A DNA stretch of 64,000 nt from assembly GCF_014171475.1 (NCBI RefSeq), contig NZ_CP048817.1, positions 1,550,001 to 1,614,000 of the forward strand. The letters run 5' to 3'. Under the pieces are notes generated by a model. The model ran no database searches. It had not been told where the DNA came from and was given only the letters and a program-made list of their open reading frames with translations. The DNA comes from Sphingomonas sp. So64.6b (GTDB lineage: Bacteria; Pseudomonadota; Alphaproteobacteria; Sphingomonadales; Sphingomonadaceae). Below are positions 56,988-63,657 of this stretch, in pieces (the stretch's first letter is position 1; every line of letters begins with the position of its first letter). Position numbers and translations under genes: made by a program.

Positions 56988-58028
56988 TCAGGCCGCGACG
57001 GCGGCCTTTTTCGCGAAGCGCCTGCGCACCACGAGTGCCGCTGCCGCTGCTCCAAACAACAGGACCATCGGCGGCGCCGGGACGGGCGACGGCGTACCAC
57101 TGGATCCGCTGCTGCCGCTCGACCCGTTGCTGCCATGGCCGCCATTGCTGCTCCAGCCTCCAGTGCTGCCCCAGCCATGGCTCGAGGAGCCGTGACTCGA
57201 TCCATAAGACGAACTCGAGGTGCTGGTGCTCGACCCGTTGGAGGAGCTGGACGTGGAGGTCGACACGTTGCCACTGGAACTGCTCGACGTTGAGGAAGAG
57301 GTAGAAGACGAGGACGAAACGTCACCGCTCGACGACGACGACACGTCACCGCTCGACGAGGAGGACACATCGCCGCTCGACGAGGAGGACACATCGCCGC
57401 TCGAACCGCCCGATGCGGACGAAGTGCTGCTGCCACCCGACGCCGAGGATGTGCTGCTGCCGCCGGTCGACGACGTGCTGGTGCTCGATACGCCACCCGT
57501 ACTGGTCGATGATCCACCGCTGCCGCCCGACGCCGAGCTGGTCGAGCCGCCGCTGGTGCTGGTCGAACCGCCGCTGGTGCTGGTCGATCCACCGCTCGAG
57601 GTCGACGAGACGACGATCCCGCCGCTGCCACCGCTCGAACCGCCACCGAAGAAGCCGCCGGCAAAGAATCCGCCACCGCCACCGAATCCGCCGCCACCCA
57701 CAACAGCCGCGCCGCCACCACCGCCGCCGCCCGAGACCGGCATTTCGCCACTGGAAGCGGCAAAGACCGGGGGAAGGGGAATGGGCGCGCCCTGGCTTGT
57801 CACGGTGACGACCGCGGGCCGGCAGGTCGCACGCGTTTGCGTCACGACTCGACGGACCCTTGTCACCTTGCGCGGAGCGGCCGTACGCTTCACGACGCGC
57901 TTGACCATCTTGGTCTGATACACCTGTCGCGTTTTCGCACCTTCGGCGACGTGCACAGCACCACCACCGATCAGTGCCCCACCGCACGTGCAGGCACACA
58001 ATTTTGCCAAAGCCATCCGCACCGACAT
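56988..58028 (-). CDS. Ser/Gly-rich repeat protein with PEP-CTERM-like sorting tail
   Basis: A 346-residue predicted surface protein. In order: an N-terminal export segment (LAKLCACTCGGALIGGGAV), a basic stretch with RRVVTQTRATCRP, a poly-Gly region (about residues 100-135), then a long Ser/Thr/Gly low-complexity region with repeats of GGSTSTS and four tandem GDVSSSSS units. Two of these are encoded by identical 24-bp units at 57355-57402. The C-terminus SPVPAPPMVLLFGAAAAALVVRRR has the Pro-rich motif, membrane helix and Arg cluster of PEP-CTERM-type (exosortase) substrates, with VPAPP in place of the classical PEP. The Ser-rich stretch would suit O-glycosylation. No exosortase gene is in the window. 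Confidence 0.75.
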   Translation of the reverse strand: MSVRMALAKLCACTCGGALIGGGAVHVAEGAKTRQVYQTKMVKRVVKRTAAPRKVTRVRRVVTQTRATCRPAVVTVTSQGAPIPLPPVFAASSGEMPVSGGGGGGGAAVVGGGGFGGGGGFFAGGFFGGGSSGGSGGIVVSSTSSGGSTSTSGGSTSTSGGSTSSASGGSGGSSTSTGGVSSTSTSSTGGSSTSSASGGSSTSSASGGSSGDVSSSSSGDVSSSSSGDVSSSSSGDVSSSSSTSSSTSSSSSGNVSTSTSSSSNGSSTSTSSSSYGSSHGSSSHGWGSTGGWSSNGGHGSNGSSGSSGSSGTPSPVPAPPMVLLFGAAAAALVVRRRFAKKAAVAA

Positions 58029-58473
58029 GTTGTTACTCTTTCGTTGCTGGTACCAACCGCACCAGACCCGGGCCTGTAGCAGCTAGATTGCCGCTATTGC
58101 TCAAAGGGACCAACAAACTATTAAGTTCAAGTCCGTTAACCAATGTTCCGGCGCCGGAGTGACGAATTCGTAACATTGCCGCGTCATTAGCCTGGTTAAC
58201 GTGCCAGAGTGGTACGGTTTAGCTATTAATACTAACTGACCGTTAATTTTTAGGGTTAACAGCGGAGCGCTGTTTTGGTTCGAAACCTCAAATTCGAGTC
58301 TCGAAAATGCAATGCGGTGGTGCCTATGCGCACGAAGGAGCCAATTTGAACATTCATGTGAGTCGGTTGCTTGTGATGCGAAGATGGCATGTCTATAGGC
58401 GCGGTCATCACGGGGGCAGGACAGGGGCGGTTCAGAGGTGCGCAAAGCATCGCGAGACCGCCAGGAGAGTGGG
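58029..58473. other. AT-rich intergenic region between divergent genes
   Basis: 445 bp with no supported gene. The part from 58105 to 58265 is much richer in A+T than the neighbourhood and contains several TTAA half-sites (for example in GTTAACCAATG, GGTTAACGTG and TTAATTTTTAGGGTTAAC). It should hold the promoters of the CTERM-type gene (minus) and dksA (plus). Confidence 0.5.
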
Positions 58474-58938
58474 ATGGCGACGGTCTTGAATCGATTGGAC
58501 GAATCCGAACCTGGTGCGATTGCGGCGAACGACGCGGCTGGAGGCTATCGCCCCAGCCCGGACGAGCCGTTCATGAATCAGCGCCAGCAGGAATATTTTC
58601 GCGACAAGCTGCATCAGTGGAAGGATGCGATCCTGCGCGAGGCGGCGGGCACGCTGACTCAGTTGCAGGTCGATTCGCTGCGTGAGGCTGATCTTACCGA
58701 TCGCGCATCGAGTGAGACCGACTGGTCGATTGAATTGCGCACCCGGGATCGCCAACGCAAGCTGATCGCCAAGATCGATGCGGCATTGCGGCGGATCGAA
58801 GAGGGCGAATACGGCTATTGCGAAGTGACTGGCGAGCCGATTTCGCTCGCACGGCTCGAGGCGCGGCCGATCGCGACCATGACTGTCGAGGCGCAGGAGC
58901 GCCACGAACGCCATGAAAAAGTCTCCCGCGAAGATTGA
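58474..58938 (+). CDS. dksA: DksA-type RNA polymerase-binding transcription factor
   Basis: A 154-residue coiled-coil regulator that, with ppGpp, tunes RNA polymerase at rRNA and amino-acid promoters. The coiled coil runs about residues 45-115 with the tip region containing DRASSETDWS, and the C-terminal globular part is GEYGYCEVTGEPISLARLEARPIAT (key part GYCEVTGEPISLARL). Only one of the four zinc Cys is present, as in the alphaproteobacterial type of DksA. The ATG at 58474 has AGGAGA upstream and begins the conserved sequence. Confidence 0.88.
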   Translation: MATVLNRLDESEPGAIAANDAAGGYRPSPDEPFMNQRQQEYFRDKLHQWKDAILREAAGTLTQLQVDSLREADLTDRASSETDWSIELRTRDRQRKLIAKIDAALRRIEEGEYGYCEVTGEPISLARLEARPIATMTVEAQERHERHEKVSRED

Positions 58939-59013
58939 TCGCGGATTCTTTAAGCGATTCGATACGAATTTCTGGTCTATCGGTGGTGAACGGAGGTTTG
59001 CTCGAGCACCCTG

Positions 59014-59391
59014 ATGGACCAGTTGCCCCAAGATCCTTTTGGCGATTTCGCCGCTGACGACCCTGCGCGCAATCGCAATCAGTCGCGCGACAGCCTGTTC
59101 CTGATGGCGGATTTCCGCGTCACGGGCAGTCCGGATGTCCAGCATGTCCGCGTTCGCAACCTGTCCGCCGGCGGGCTGATGGCCGAACTGCCCAACGGTT
59201 TGCCGCAGGGATTGGACGTCGAATTCGATGTTCGCGGCATCGGCTGGGTATCGGGCAAGGTCGCCTGGTCCGCAGCGGGTCGTGTCGGGATTGCGTTTGC
59301 GCACCCGATCGACCCGATGCTGGCGCGCAAGCCAGTCGGTTTGGGTGCCAAGACGCCTGTTTTCGTTAAGCCGATTTTGCCGCGGCGCTAA
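59014..59391 (+). CDS. PilZ domain protein
   Basis: A 125-residue protein with a PilZ-like beta barrel: RDSLFLMADFRV, VRVRNLSAGGLMAEL (the DxSxxG element as NLSAGG) and GRVGIAFAHPID. It lies 75 bp after dksA. It shares the NLS/SxxGLMA element with the twin PilZ proteins at 50938-51680, but belongs to a separate copy. Cyclic di-GMP binding is possible but not shown by the sequence. Confidence 0.78.
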   Translation: MDQLPQDPFGDFAADDPARNRNQSRDSLFLMADFRVTGSPDVQHVRVRNLSAGGLMAELPNGLPQGLDVEFDVRGIGWVSGKVAWSAAGRVGIAFAHPIDPMLARKPVGLGAKTPVFVKPILPRR

Positions 59392-59445
59392 GGCTCGCGG
59401 CGCTTGAACCCCGCGCGGGCGCACCCGCGCGAGGTGAGCACACGC

Positions 59446-59601
59446 CTATTGCGTGGTCATTTCCTCTTTGAGGCGAAGTTTCTGCTTTTTGAGCACTGCC
59501 AGTGCCGCAGTGTCGGGGAGTGGGCGTTGCGACTCGGCAGCGATCTTTCGATCGAGCACGGCGTGCTTGGCCTCAAGTGCCGAGAAATGCGCAGTTTGCA
59601 T
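59446..59601 (-). CDS. DUF465 (YdcH-like) small protein
   Basis: A 51-residue helical protein starting MQTAHFSALEAKHAVLDRKIAAE and ending LKKQKLRLKEEMTTQ, the DUF465 pattern. AGGAGG lies upstream of the ATG at 59601. It is mirrored by a second DUF465 gene on the opposite strand at 59803. The biochemical role of the family is unknown. Confidence 0.85.
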   Translation of the reverse strand: MQTAHFSALEAKHAVLDRKIAAESQRPLPDTAALAVLKKQKLRLKEEMTTQ

Positions 59602-59802
59602 GGAAGAAAGCCTCCTTCTTAGCTTGGCGGGAAATGATTGAAACACGCCGCTGACCAATTGTCTTCCTACATTTTGCGAGCAATCGACATACTGACGCGA
59701 TTTACGCGCCAAGCCGATTCCGTTGCGGACCCGGCGGGGCGTTTTGCTGCTCGCGATGCGCGTCCAATTTGCTAAAGGTGGGGCACGGGAAATGGGGAAC
59801 CG

Positions 59803-60000
59803 ATGGAAGAAACGCAGATCGCCAAGCGCCTGGAAATCCTGCGCATCGAACATCGTGACCTCGATTCGGCGATCGGCGCGCTGTTCGAGACCGGATCGAC
59901 CGACCAGCTCCAGCTCGCGCGCCTGAAAAAGCGCAAATTGCGGCTCCGCGATGAGATCGGGATGCTCGAGGATCAGCTCATCCCCGACATCATTGCCTGA
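59803..60000 (+). CDS. DUF465 (YdcH-like) small protein
   Basis: A 65-residue helical protein, MEETQIAKRLEILRIEHRDLDSAI ... LARLKKRKLRLRDEIGMLEDQLIPDIIA (key part RLKKRKLRLRDEIGMLEDQ), clearly related to the gene at 59446-59601. The two are divergent and 201 bp apart. Role unknown. Confidence 0.88.
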   Translation: MEETQIAKRLEILRIEHRDLDSAIGALFETGSTDQLQLARLKKRKLRLRDEIGMLEDQLIPDIIA

Positions 60001-60001
60001 T

Positions 60002-60039
60002 CTTGCTCCGCTTTGGGCCTGACCTTGCTCCGCTTTGGG
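60002..60039. repeat. Perfect 16-bp direct repeat
   Basis: CTTGCTCCGCTTTGGG occurs at 60002-60017 and again at 60024-60039, a 22-bp period, immediately after the DUF465 stop and 70 bp before the RcdA-like gene. Confidence 0.7.
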
Positions 60040-60108
60040 ACGCTTGCGCGGTAAAAACCTCGCACGAGCCCTATGTTGTTAAGGCCCTGTTTATGTCACG
60101 CCGTTGGG

Positions 60109-60570
60109 ATGAGGGGCTTTGCAGATGACTCGCGGATCCACCGCCGGCTGATCGACACGCTGTATGTCGACGCGATGGTGCTTGCCGACGAAGCGCGGAG
60201 CTATTTTGATGAAGGTGGGCGTGAGGAGCGTGAGATGCTCGACCCGCTCGCACGCGTTTCCTTTTCCTGCGAATCGCTGAAGGTTACGACGCGATTGATG
60301 CACATCATCGCCTGGCTGCTGACTCAGCGCGCGATCGATGCCGGCGAATTGCAGCCGCGCGACGCGCTCGATCCATCCCGGCGCCTCGGCCCCGCGCCGG
60401 TCAGCGACGCCGCCGCGATCCTCGCCATGCCGCGTCAGGCGCAGGGGCTCATCGCGTCGAGTACCGAACTCTATCGCCGCGTTGCATTGCTCGATGGCGC
60501 GCAAGCCGACGATGCCGTGATGATAAGCCCGGCACGGTCGATGTACGATCGGCTGGCGAGGGCGTTTTGA
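60109..60570 (+). CDS. RcdA-like DUF1465 protein (regulator of CtrA degradation family)
   Basis: A 153-residue helical protein. The core LIDTLYVDAMVLADEARSYFDEGGREER, followed by FSCESLKVTTRLMHIIAWLLTQRAIDAGEL (blocks ARSYFDEGGREER and SLKVTTRLMHIIAWLL), matches the alphaproteobacterial DUF1465 family whose Caulobacter member RcdA adapts CtrA for ClpXP degradation. Whether it plays the same cell-cycle role here is inference. The ATG at 60109 is preferred to one at 60073. Its stop is followed at once by a palindromic repeat broken by the IS1595-type element. Confidence 0.82.
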   Translation: MRGFADDSRIHRRLIDTLYVDAMVLADEARSYFDEGGREEREMLDPLARVSFSCESLKVTTRLMHIIAWLLTQRAIDAGELQPRDALDPSRRLGPAPVSDAAAILAMPRQAQGLIASSTELYRRVALLDGAQADDAVMISPARSMYDRLARAF

Positions 60571-60574
60571 TCGA

Positions 60575-60717
60575 CTTAAGCCCCAGCCTCTTGAGGGGTA
60601 GGGTTGGGTGGGCAGCGACGAGCGGGGGTCGATGCCGGTTTCGCCGCTTTGATACTTGGCACCACGGGTCTTTTTGAGCGCGCAGACGCGCCTCCACCCC
60701 AACCCCTCCTCTGAAGA
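60575..60717. repeat. Left part of a long palindromic repeat, interrupted by an IS
   Basis: Begins CTTAAGCCCCAGCCTCTTGA and matches the element at 53061-53219 through its middle (GTCGATGCC, CGCTTTGATACTTGG, GCGCGCAGACGCGCC). It stops in CCCCTCCTCTGAAGA, where the IS1595-type element begins. The last 8 bases (60710-60717) are the target duplication. Confidence 0.8.
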
Positions 60718-60740
60718 GGCGATTATATCTTTTGCAAACA

Positions 60741-60935
60741 CTAAGGATGCGAAGCGATATCCGCGTCGATGATGCGATGGGCCTCGGATCGCAGATAATT
60801 TCGGCTATTTGATCGATCTGCCACGGCCATTTCGTTCAGCGCGCCCAAGTCGCCCGGTCTATAAATCCACGCGAAGCGATCGCCGCGTTGATACGAAATC
60901 AGGTAGCCCCGATACTGTTCATCCCACGTCGGCAT
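60741..60935 (-). CDS. Passenger protein of the IS1595-type element, unknown function
   Basis: A 64-residue protein starting MPTWDEQYRGYLISYQRGDR and containing FAWIYRPGDLGALNEMAV and RSEAHRIIDADI. Its stop codon overlaps the left terminal repeat, so the gene ends exactly where the element ends. The start at 60935 overlaps the end of the 48-residue gene by 17 bp. Not recognised. Confidence 0.6.
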   Translation of the reverse strand: MPTWDEQYRGYLISYQRGDRFAWIYRPGDLGALNEMAVADRSNSRNYLRSEAHRIIDADIASHP

Positions 60936-61065
60936 TGGATGTCTCGGGTTCGGGTTTCTGTTTTGCGATCTTTTTAAGGTTCGCATCCCAGCGTCCCTCG
61001 TCCTCGTCACATTCCAGCTCGCGCGCGGCTTGCTTGAACTTCTCGCTCTGGTTCTGATCGTCCAT
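60919..61065 (-). CDS. Small acidic passenger protein of the IS1595-type element
   Basis: A 48-residue helical, charged protein: MDDQNQSEKFKQAARELECD, then EDEGRWDANLKKIAKQKPEP. AGGAG lies upstream of the ATG at 61065. Proteins of this shape (EKFKxAARELExDxDE ... FDxxLKKIA) are common as orphans in alphaproteobacteria. Role unknown. It is co-directional with the 64-residue gene and the transposase. Confidence 0.65.
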   Translation of the reverse strand: MDDQNQSEKFKQAARELECDEDEGRWDANLKKIAKQKPEPETSNADVG

Positions 61066-61094
61066 CGTGTTGCTCCTGATCGAGTTGATATAAC

Positions 61095-61427
61095 CTAAGC
61101 GCACACCTGTTGCCAGAAGCCGGGGAAAGAGCCCGGCACAACAGATTCTTCCTGTTCTTCGAGGAATACCTTGTCGCGGGTCACAACGAAGCGCTGCGCC
61201 CCGCTCATGCCGCCAAAGCCATTCCGTGAATTGACTCGGCCGCACACGGTACGGACGCCTTTCACATCGACATCAGAAAATTCGGCGGAAGCTGGATCGC
61301 TCAATTCGGCTTTCACGCGATCTTGAGCTGCGAATATTTTCTGGTCCCGATCAACGGATCGGCGCGCGGCATCGCCATCACCGCAAGCGGCCAGCGAGCA
61401 CGCACACAGCAAGGCAAGCTGGCGCAT
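61095..61427 (-). CDS. Predicted lipoprotein carried by the IS1595-type element
   Basis: About 110 residues from MRQLALLCACSLAAC, a short lipoprotein signal with the acylated Cys at position 15. The mature part contains QDRVKAELSDPASAEFSDVDV and VCGRVNSRNGFGGMSGAQRF, a pattern I recall from proteins of unknown function in proteobacteria and phages (DPxSAxFxxV ... CGxVNxxNxxGGYxGxxxF). The start could also be 61439. It may be a true passenger rather than a transposition function. Confidence 0.65.
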   Translation of the reverse strand: MRQLALLCACSLAACGDGDAARRSVDRDQKIFAAQDRVKAELSDPASAEFSDVDVKGVRTVCGRVNSRNGFGGMSGAQRFVVTRDKVFLEEQEESVVPGSFPGFWQQVCA

Positions 61428-61690
61428 GTGATTTCCCATGTTCACCGCGCCGCCCCACCAGTCGGGACGGTTGAACGACGCGAACACAGGAACACGCCTC
61501 CCGCGTATTTCCCGAAGTTATTCTATTCCGCAGGCCGCCCGACCATAGCCGAGAGCCTGTGTTCGCCGCCGATGCGGGCCACCCCTTCCGTTCAAAGTCG
61601 GGGCAGCGATCCGACGATATGGCGACCCGGCCCACTTGTCCATGTGCCGCCAGCGTGGCAGCTATTTCCGGGGAAGGCGGAAATATCTGT

Positions 61691-62296
61691 ATGGGGGATG
61701 ACGACACTATTTCACGCGATGACTTCGCGACCTGGTACTCACCCGCGCTCACCTTGGGCTTACTCGATACGGTCAATTTTGAGAGCGTCGCGCGCTTGGT
61801 TCACCCGGCTTTGGCATCGGGCGATCTCAGGACAACAGCCGAAACTCTGACAGTTGAGGATGCGGCGGCTCATTTGAAGCGGTTACCCGCCAGCCTTTGG
61901 GTGACGTGGGATGCGCGCCTTGATCTTCGTTTTTGGGCCACCGCCAACCTGATCCGTCAGATACATGGGCAAAGCACAGGTATCAGCGCTTATGGCGTTC
62001 GCTTCGATCCGGCTGGCCTCGCGCGACTGTTTCCGGGGATGGCGAAGCGACCGGAATCGACCGAAGCGCCAACGCCGCAAGCCAAGGGCGGCAGGCCAGC
62101 CGGGAAGAACGGCGAGCCGATCGCCCGCATAGCGAAGCGACTGATCGCGCTCACAGCCGGCGAATTGGTACTATATACCGCAGAGGCCGTGGCGAGCGAG
62201 CTGATCAGCGAATATCAGCGGCTCAACCTGCAACCGCCTAGCCCGGACAACGCTAGGCGGGATGCCCAAGGCATTTTGCGCGCCGTGCGAAACTAG
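61691..62296 (+). CDS. Passenger protein of unknown function
   Basis: About 201 residues from MGDDDTISRDDFATWYSPAL. The middle is a compact mixed region with LPASLWVTWDARLDLRFWAT; the C-terminus is basic and helical, with KGGRPAGKNGEPIARIAKRL, then YTAEAVASELISEYQRLNL, which could be a DNA-binding tail. The start is uncertain; upstream in-frame starts exist at 61559 and 61619 and no strong ribosome-binding site marks any of them. Read opposite to the other passengers. Not recognised. Confidence 0.6.
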   Translation: MGDDDTISRDDFATWYSPALTLGLLDTVNFESVARLVHPALASGDLRTTAETLTVEDAAAHLKRLPASLWVTWDARLDLRFWATANLIRQIHGQSTGISAYGVRFDPAGLARLFPGMAKRPESTEAPTPQAKGGRPAGKNGEPIARIAKRLIALTAGELVLYTAEAVASELISEYQRLNLQPPSPDNARRDAQGILRAVRN

Positions 62297-62376
62297 GTTT
62301 CACACCGTTTCACACAGGGTTTCGCACCCTTTCGCCCGATATTCATTCGCCTCGCCACGGCCCATCCCACAGTTGC

Positions 62377-62444
62377 GGGCCTAGCTTGGTGCGGTGGATG
62401 ATTTGCTAGTCGAGAAGCTCCGGGTTCGAATCCCGGTAGGTCCA
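62377..62444 (+). other. tRNA-like sequence inside the IS1595-type element
   Basis: A 68-nt segment. GGGCCTA (62377-62383) pairs with TAGGTCC (62437-62443) as a 7-bp acceptor-like stem, and CCGGG-TTCGAAT-CCCGG is a perfect T-arm with consensus loop. The part between them is about 6 nt too short for a normal D-arm plus anticodon arm and has no convincing D-stem; AGCTT/AAGCT can pair instead, and GATT-TGCT-AGTC is a small hairpin. The end is ACGA, not ACCA. It is best seen as a degraded tRNA or a tRNA mimic, not a working tRNA gene. Confidence 0.45.
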
Positions 62445-62452
62445 CGAAATAA

Positions 62453-62487
62453 ATGAAGCCCCCAGCCATAAGGCACGGGGGCTTCAT
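62453..62487 (+). terminator. Perfect hairpin after the tRNA-like sequence
   Basis: Arms ATGAAGCCCCC and GGGGGCTTCAT form a perfect 11-bp stem with a 13-nt loop, 9 bp after the tRNA-like segment. No U-tract follows. Two copies of TTGCTAGTCGA (62403-62413 and 62505-62515) flank it. Confidence 0.55.
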
Positions 62488-62630
62488 CCGCTGATGCGGA
62501 AGACTTGCTAGTCGATCGCCCTTATAGCGGCAGCTTCAACTGGCGTCCACGCGCGTCTCGCATCGAGCGACGATGCGGTTGCGTCCGCCAGCGCTGATTG
62601 CGCATCTTGATCGCGATCTTCGCCTTGGTG

Positions 62631-63569
62631 TCAGGCTGCGATACCAGTGCTGCTATAGGTCAGGCGCTTGCCGACGATCCCACGCATCGCCTGTTGCGTG
62701 CGTTCGCCATCATCGAAGCCGTTGGCTTGACGGTATGAATAGCGGAACTCGAACTCGGCGAGATAGCGGTGAAGGTGACGCTCGCCACAGTGCTGATAGA
62801 CGCCTTTCATTCCCCGCTTGAAGATCGAGAACGAGCCCTCGATCGTGCTGGTGTGGATCACCGGATTCTCGCGATCGACATATACGCCTTTCTGGTGTGG
62901 CGTCGTCGCGTGCGAGGCGAAGTGGCGATGCATGTGACGGTACTGGCCCGCATCGTCGGTCAGCAGGTTCGCTTCGGCGGCGATGTTCTCGATCAGTATG
63001 GGGGTGAGACTGGCGACCGTTACCTTGTCCACCACCATCATGCGCGTGCGGCCGGTATCGCGATCCAATAGCGACAGCACTTTCATCTTGTGCTCGTAAC
63101 CCCCCTTGGCCTTTTCCGCGCCCTTGCGGCGTCCGATGAACGTCTCGTCCACCTCGACGAAACCGCCGCCCGAGCCGAACGGGGCAAGGTCGCCAGAGCG
63201 CATCGCTTCTCGGATGCGATGGGCGAGGAACCAAGCCGACTTATAGGTGATCTCAAGGATGCGGTGGAGTTGGTGCGCCGAAACGCCCTTCTTACTCGCG
63301 GTCATCAGATAGACGGCTTGAAGCATGATATTCAGCGGCAGGCGGGCGTGTTCGAACACGGTCCCGATCTTGACCGTGAACTGCTTTTTGCAATCCCCGC
63401 ACCGCCACAGCCCGACCCGGATGCGCTTGGCCGGGTTGGCTGTTACCTTCGTGATCCGATCGACACCGCCACAGTGCGGGCAGGATTTCCCGTCCGCCCA
63501 AATGATCGATTCCAGATGCGTGAAAGCCTTCGCTTCATCGTGAAATTCGGGACGGGAAAGAACCGACAT
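62631..63569 (-). CDS. IS1595 family transposase
   Basis: A 312-residue DDE-type transposase. The N-terminal zinc ribbon is CPHCGG ... CGDCKKQF; the catalytic domain has VEVDETFIGRRKGAEKAKGG (first Asp), LTDDAGQYRHMH (second Asp) and HTSTIEGSFSIFKRGMKGVY (third acidic or Asn position in the N/E-type segment), then a C-terminal helix with HCGERHLHRYLAEFEFRY. This is the ISXO2-like/IS1595 layout. The gene is full length and intact. It ends 44 bp before 62587 and starts 66 bp inside the right end of the element. Confidence 0.92.
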   Translation of the reverse strand: MSVLSRPEFHDEAKAFTHLESIIWADGKSCPHCGGVDRITKVTANPAKRIRVGLWRCGDCKKQFTVKIGTVFEHARLPLNIMLQAVYLMTASKKGVSAHQLHRILEITYKSAWFLAHRIREAMRSGDLAPFGSGGGFVEVDETFIGRRKGAEKAKGGYEHKMKVLSLLDRDTGRTRMMVVDKVTVASLTPILIENIAAEANLLTDDAGQYRHMHRHFASHATTPHQKGVYVDRENPVIHTSTIEGSFSIFKRGMKGVYQHCGERHLHRYLAEFEFRYSYRQANGFDDGERTQQAMRGIVGKRLTYSSTGIAA

Positions 63570-63635
63570 TGCTTTGCTCCTGACGTGCCATTTTCATAGC
63601 TGGTCAGGAGCGTATTTGCAAAGTATATAATCGCC

Positions 63636-63657
63636 TCTGAAGAGGAGGGGCTTAGAG
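63636..63657. repeat. Right part of the interrupted palindromic repeat, with target duplication
   Basis: TCTGAAGAGGAGGGGCTTAG: the first 8 bases repeat the target TCTGAAGA seen at 60710-60717. The rest completes the palindrome begun at 60575, ending in CTTAGAG as the copy at 53061 does. It includes the stop codon of the downstream minus-strand gene. Confidence 0.8.

Larger units (their letters stand above)
60718..63635. mobile_element. IS1595-type insertion element with passenger genes
   Basis: 2918 bp. The ends match as inverted repeats for 24 nt with 3 mismatches (60718-60741 against 63612-63635; left end GGCGATTATATCTTTTGCAA). The target TCTGAAGA is duplicated on both sides (60710-60717 and 63636-63643). 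A transposase of the IS1595 type lies at 62631-63569 near the right end. The rest carries four ORFs (60741-60935, 60919-61065, 61095-61427, 61691-62296), a tRNA-like sequence and a hairpin. Joining the flanks restores a palindrome like that at 53061. The exact ends are a choice: flanking symmetry would allow 1-2 bp more or less on each side, and the 8-bp duplication fixes the version given. Confidence 0.85.

Noticed and set aside
57220..57918. A 232-residue acidic/Pro-rich plus-strand frame
   Set aside because: It is the antisense of the Ser/Gly-rich repeats of the CTERM-type gene (Ser and Gly codons read as Asp, Glu, Leu and Pro).
58105..58265. TTAA half-sites suggesting CtrA binding upstream of dksA
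   Set aside because: The Caulobacter site needs TTAA-N7-TTAA; the spacings here are 9 or 11, so no full site is supported.
62293..62487. A 64-residue minus-strand frame containing LPGFEPGASRLA
   Set aside because: That peptide is what a T-arm-like sequence gives when translated on the opposite strand; the tRNA-like segment explains it.
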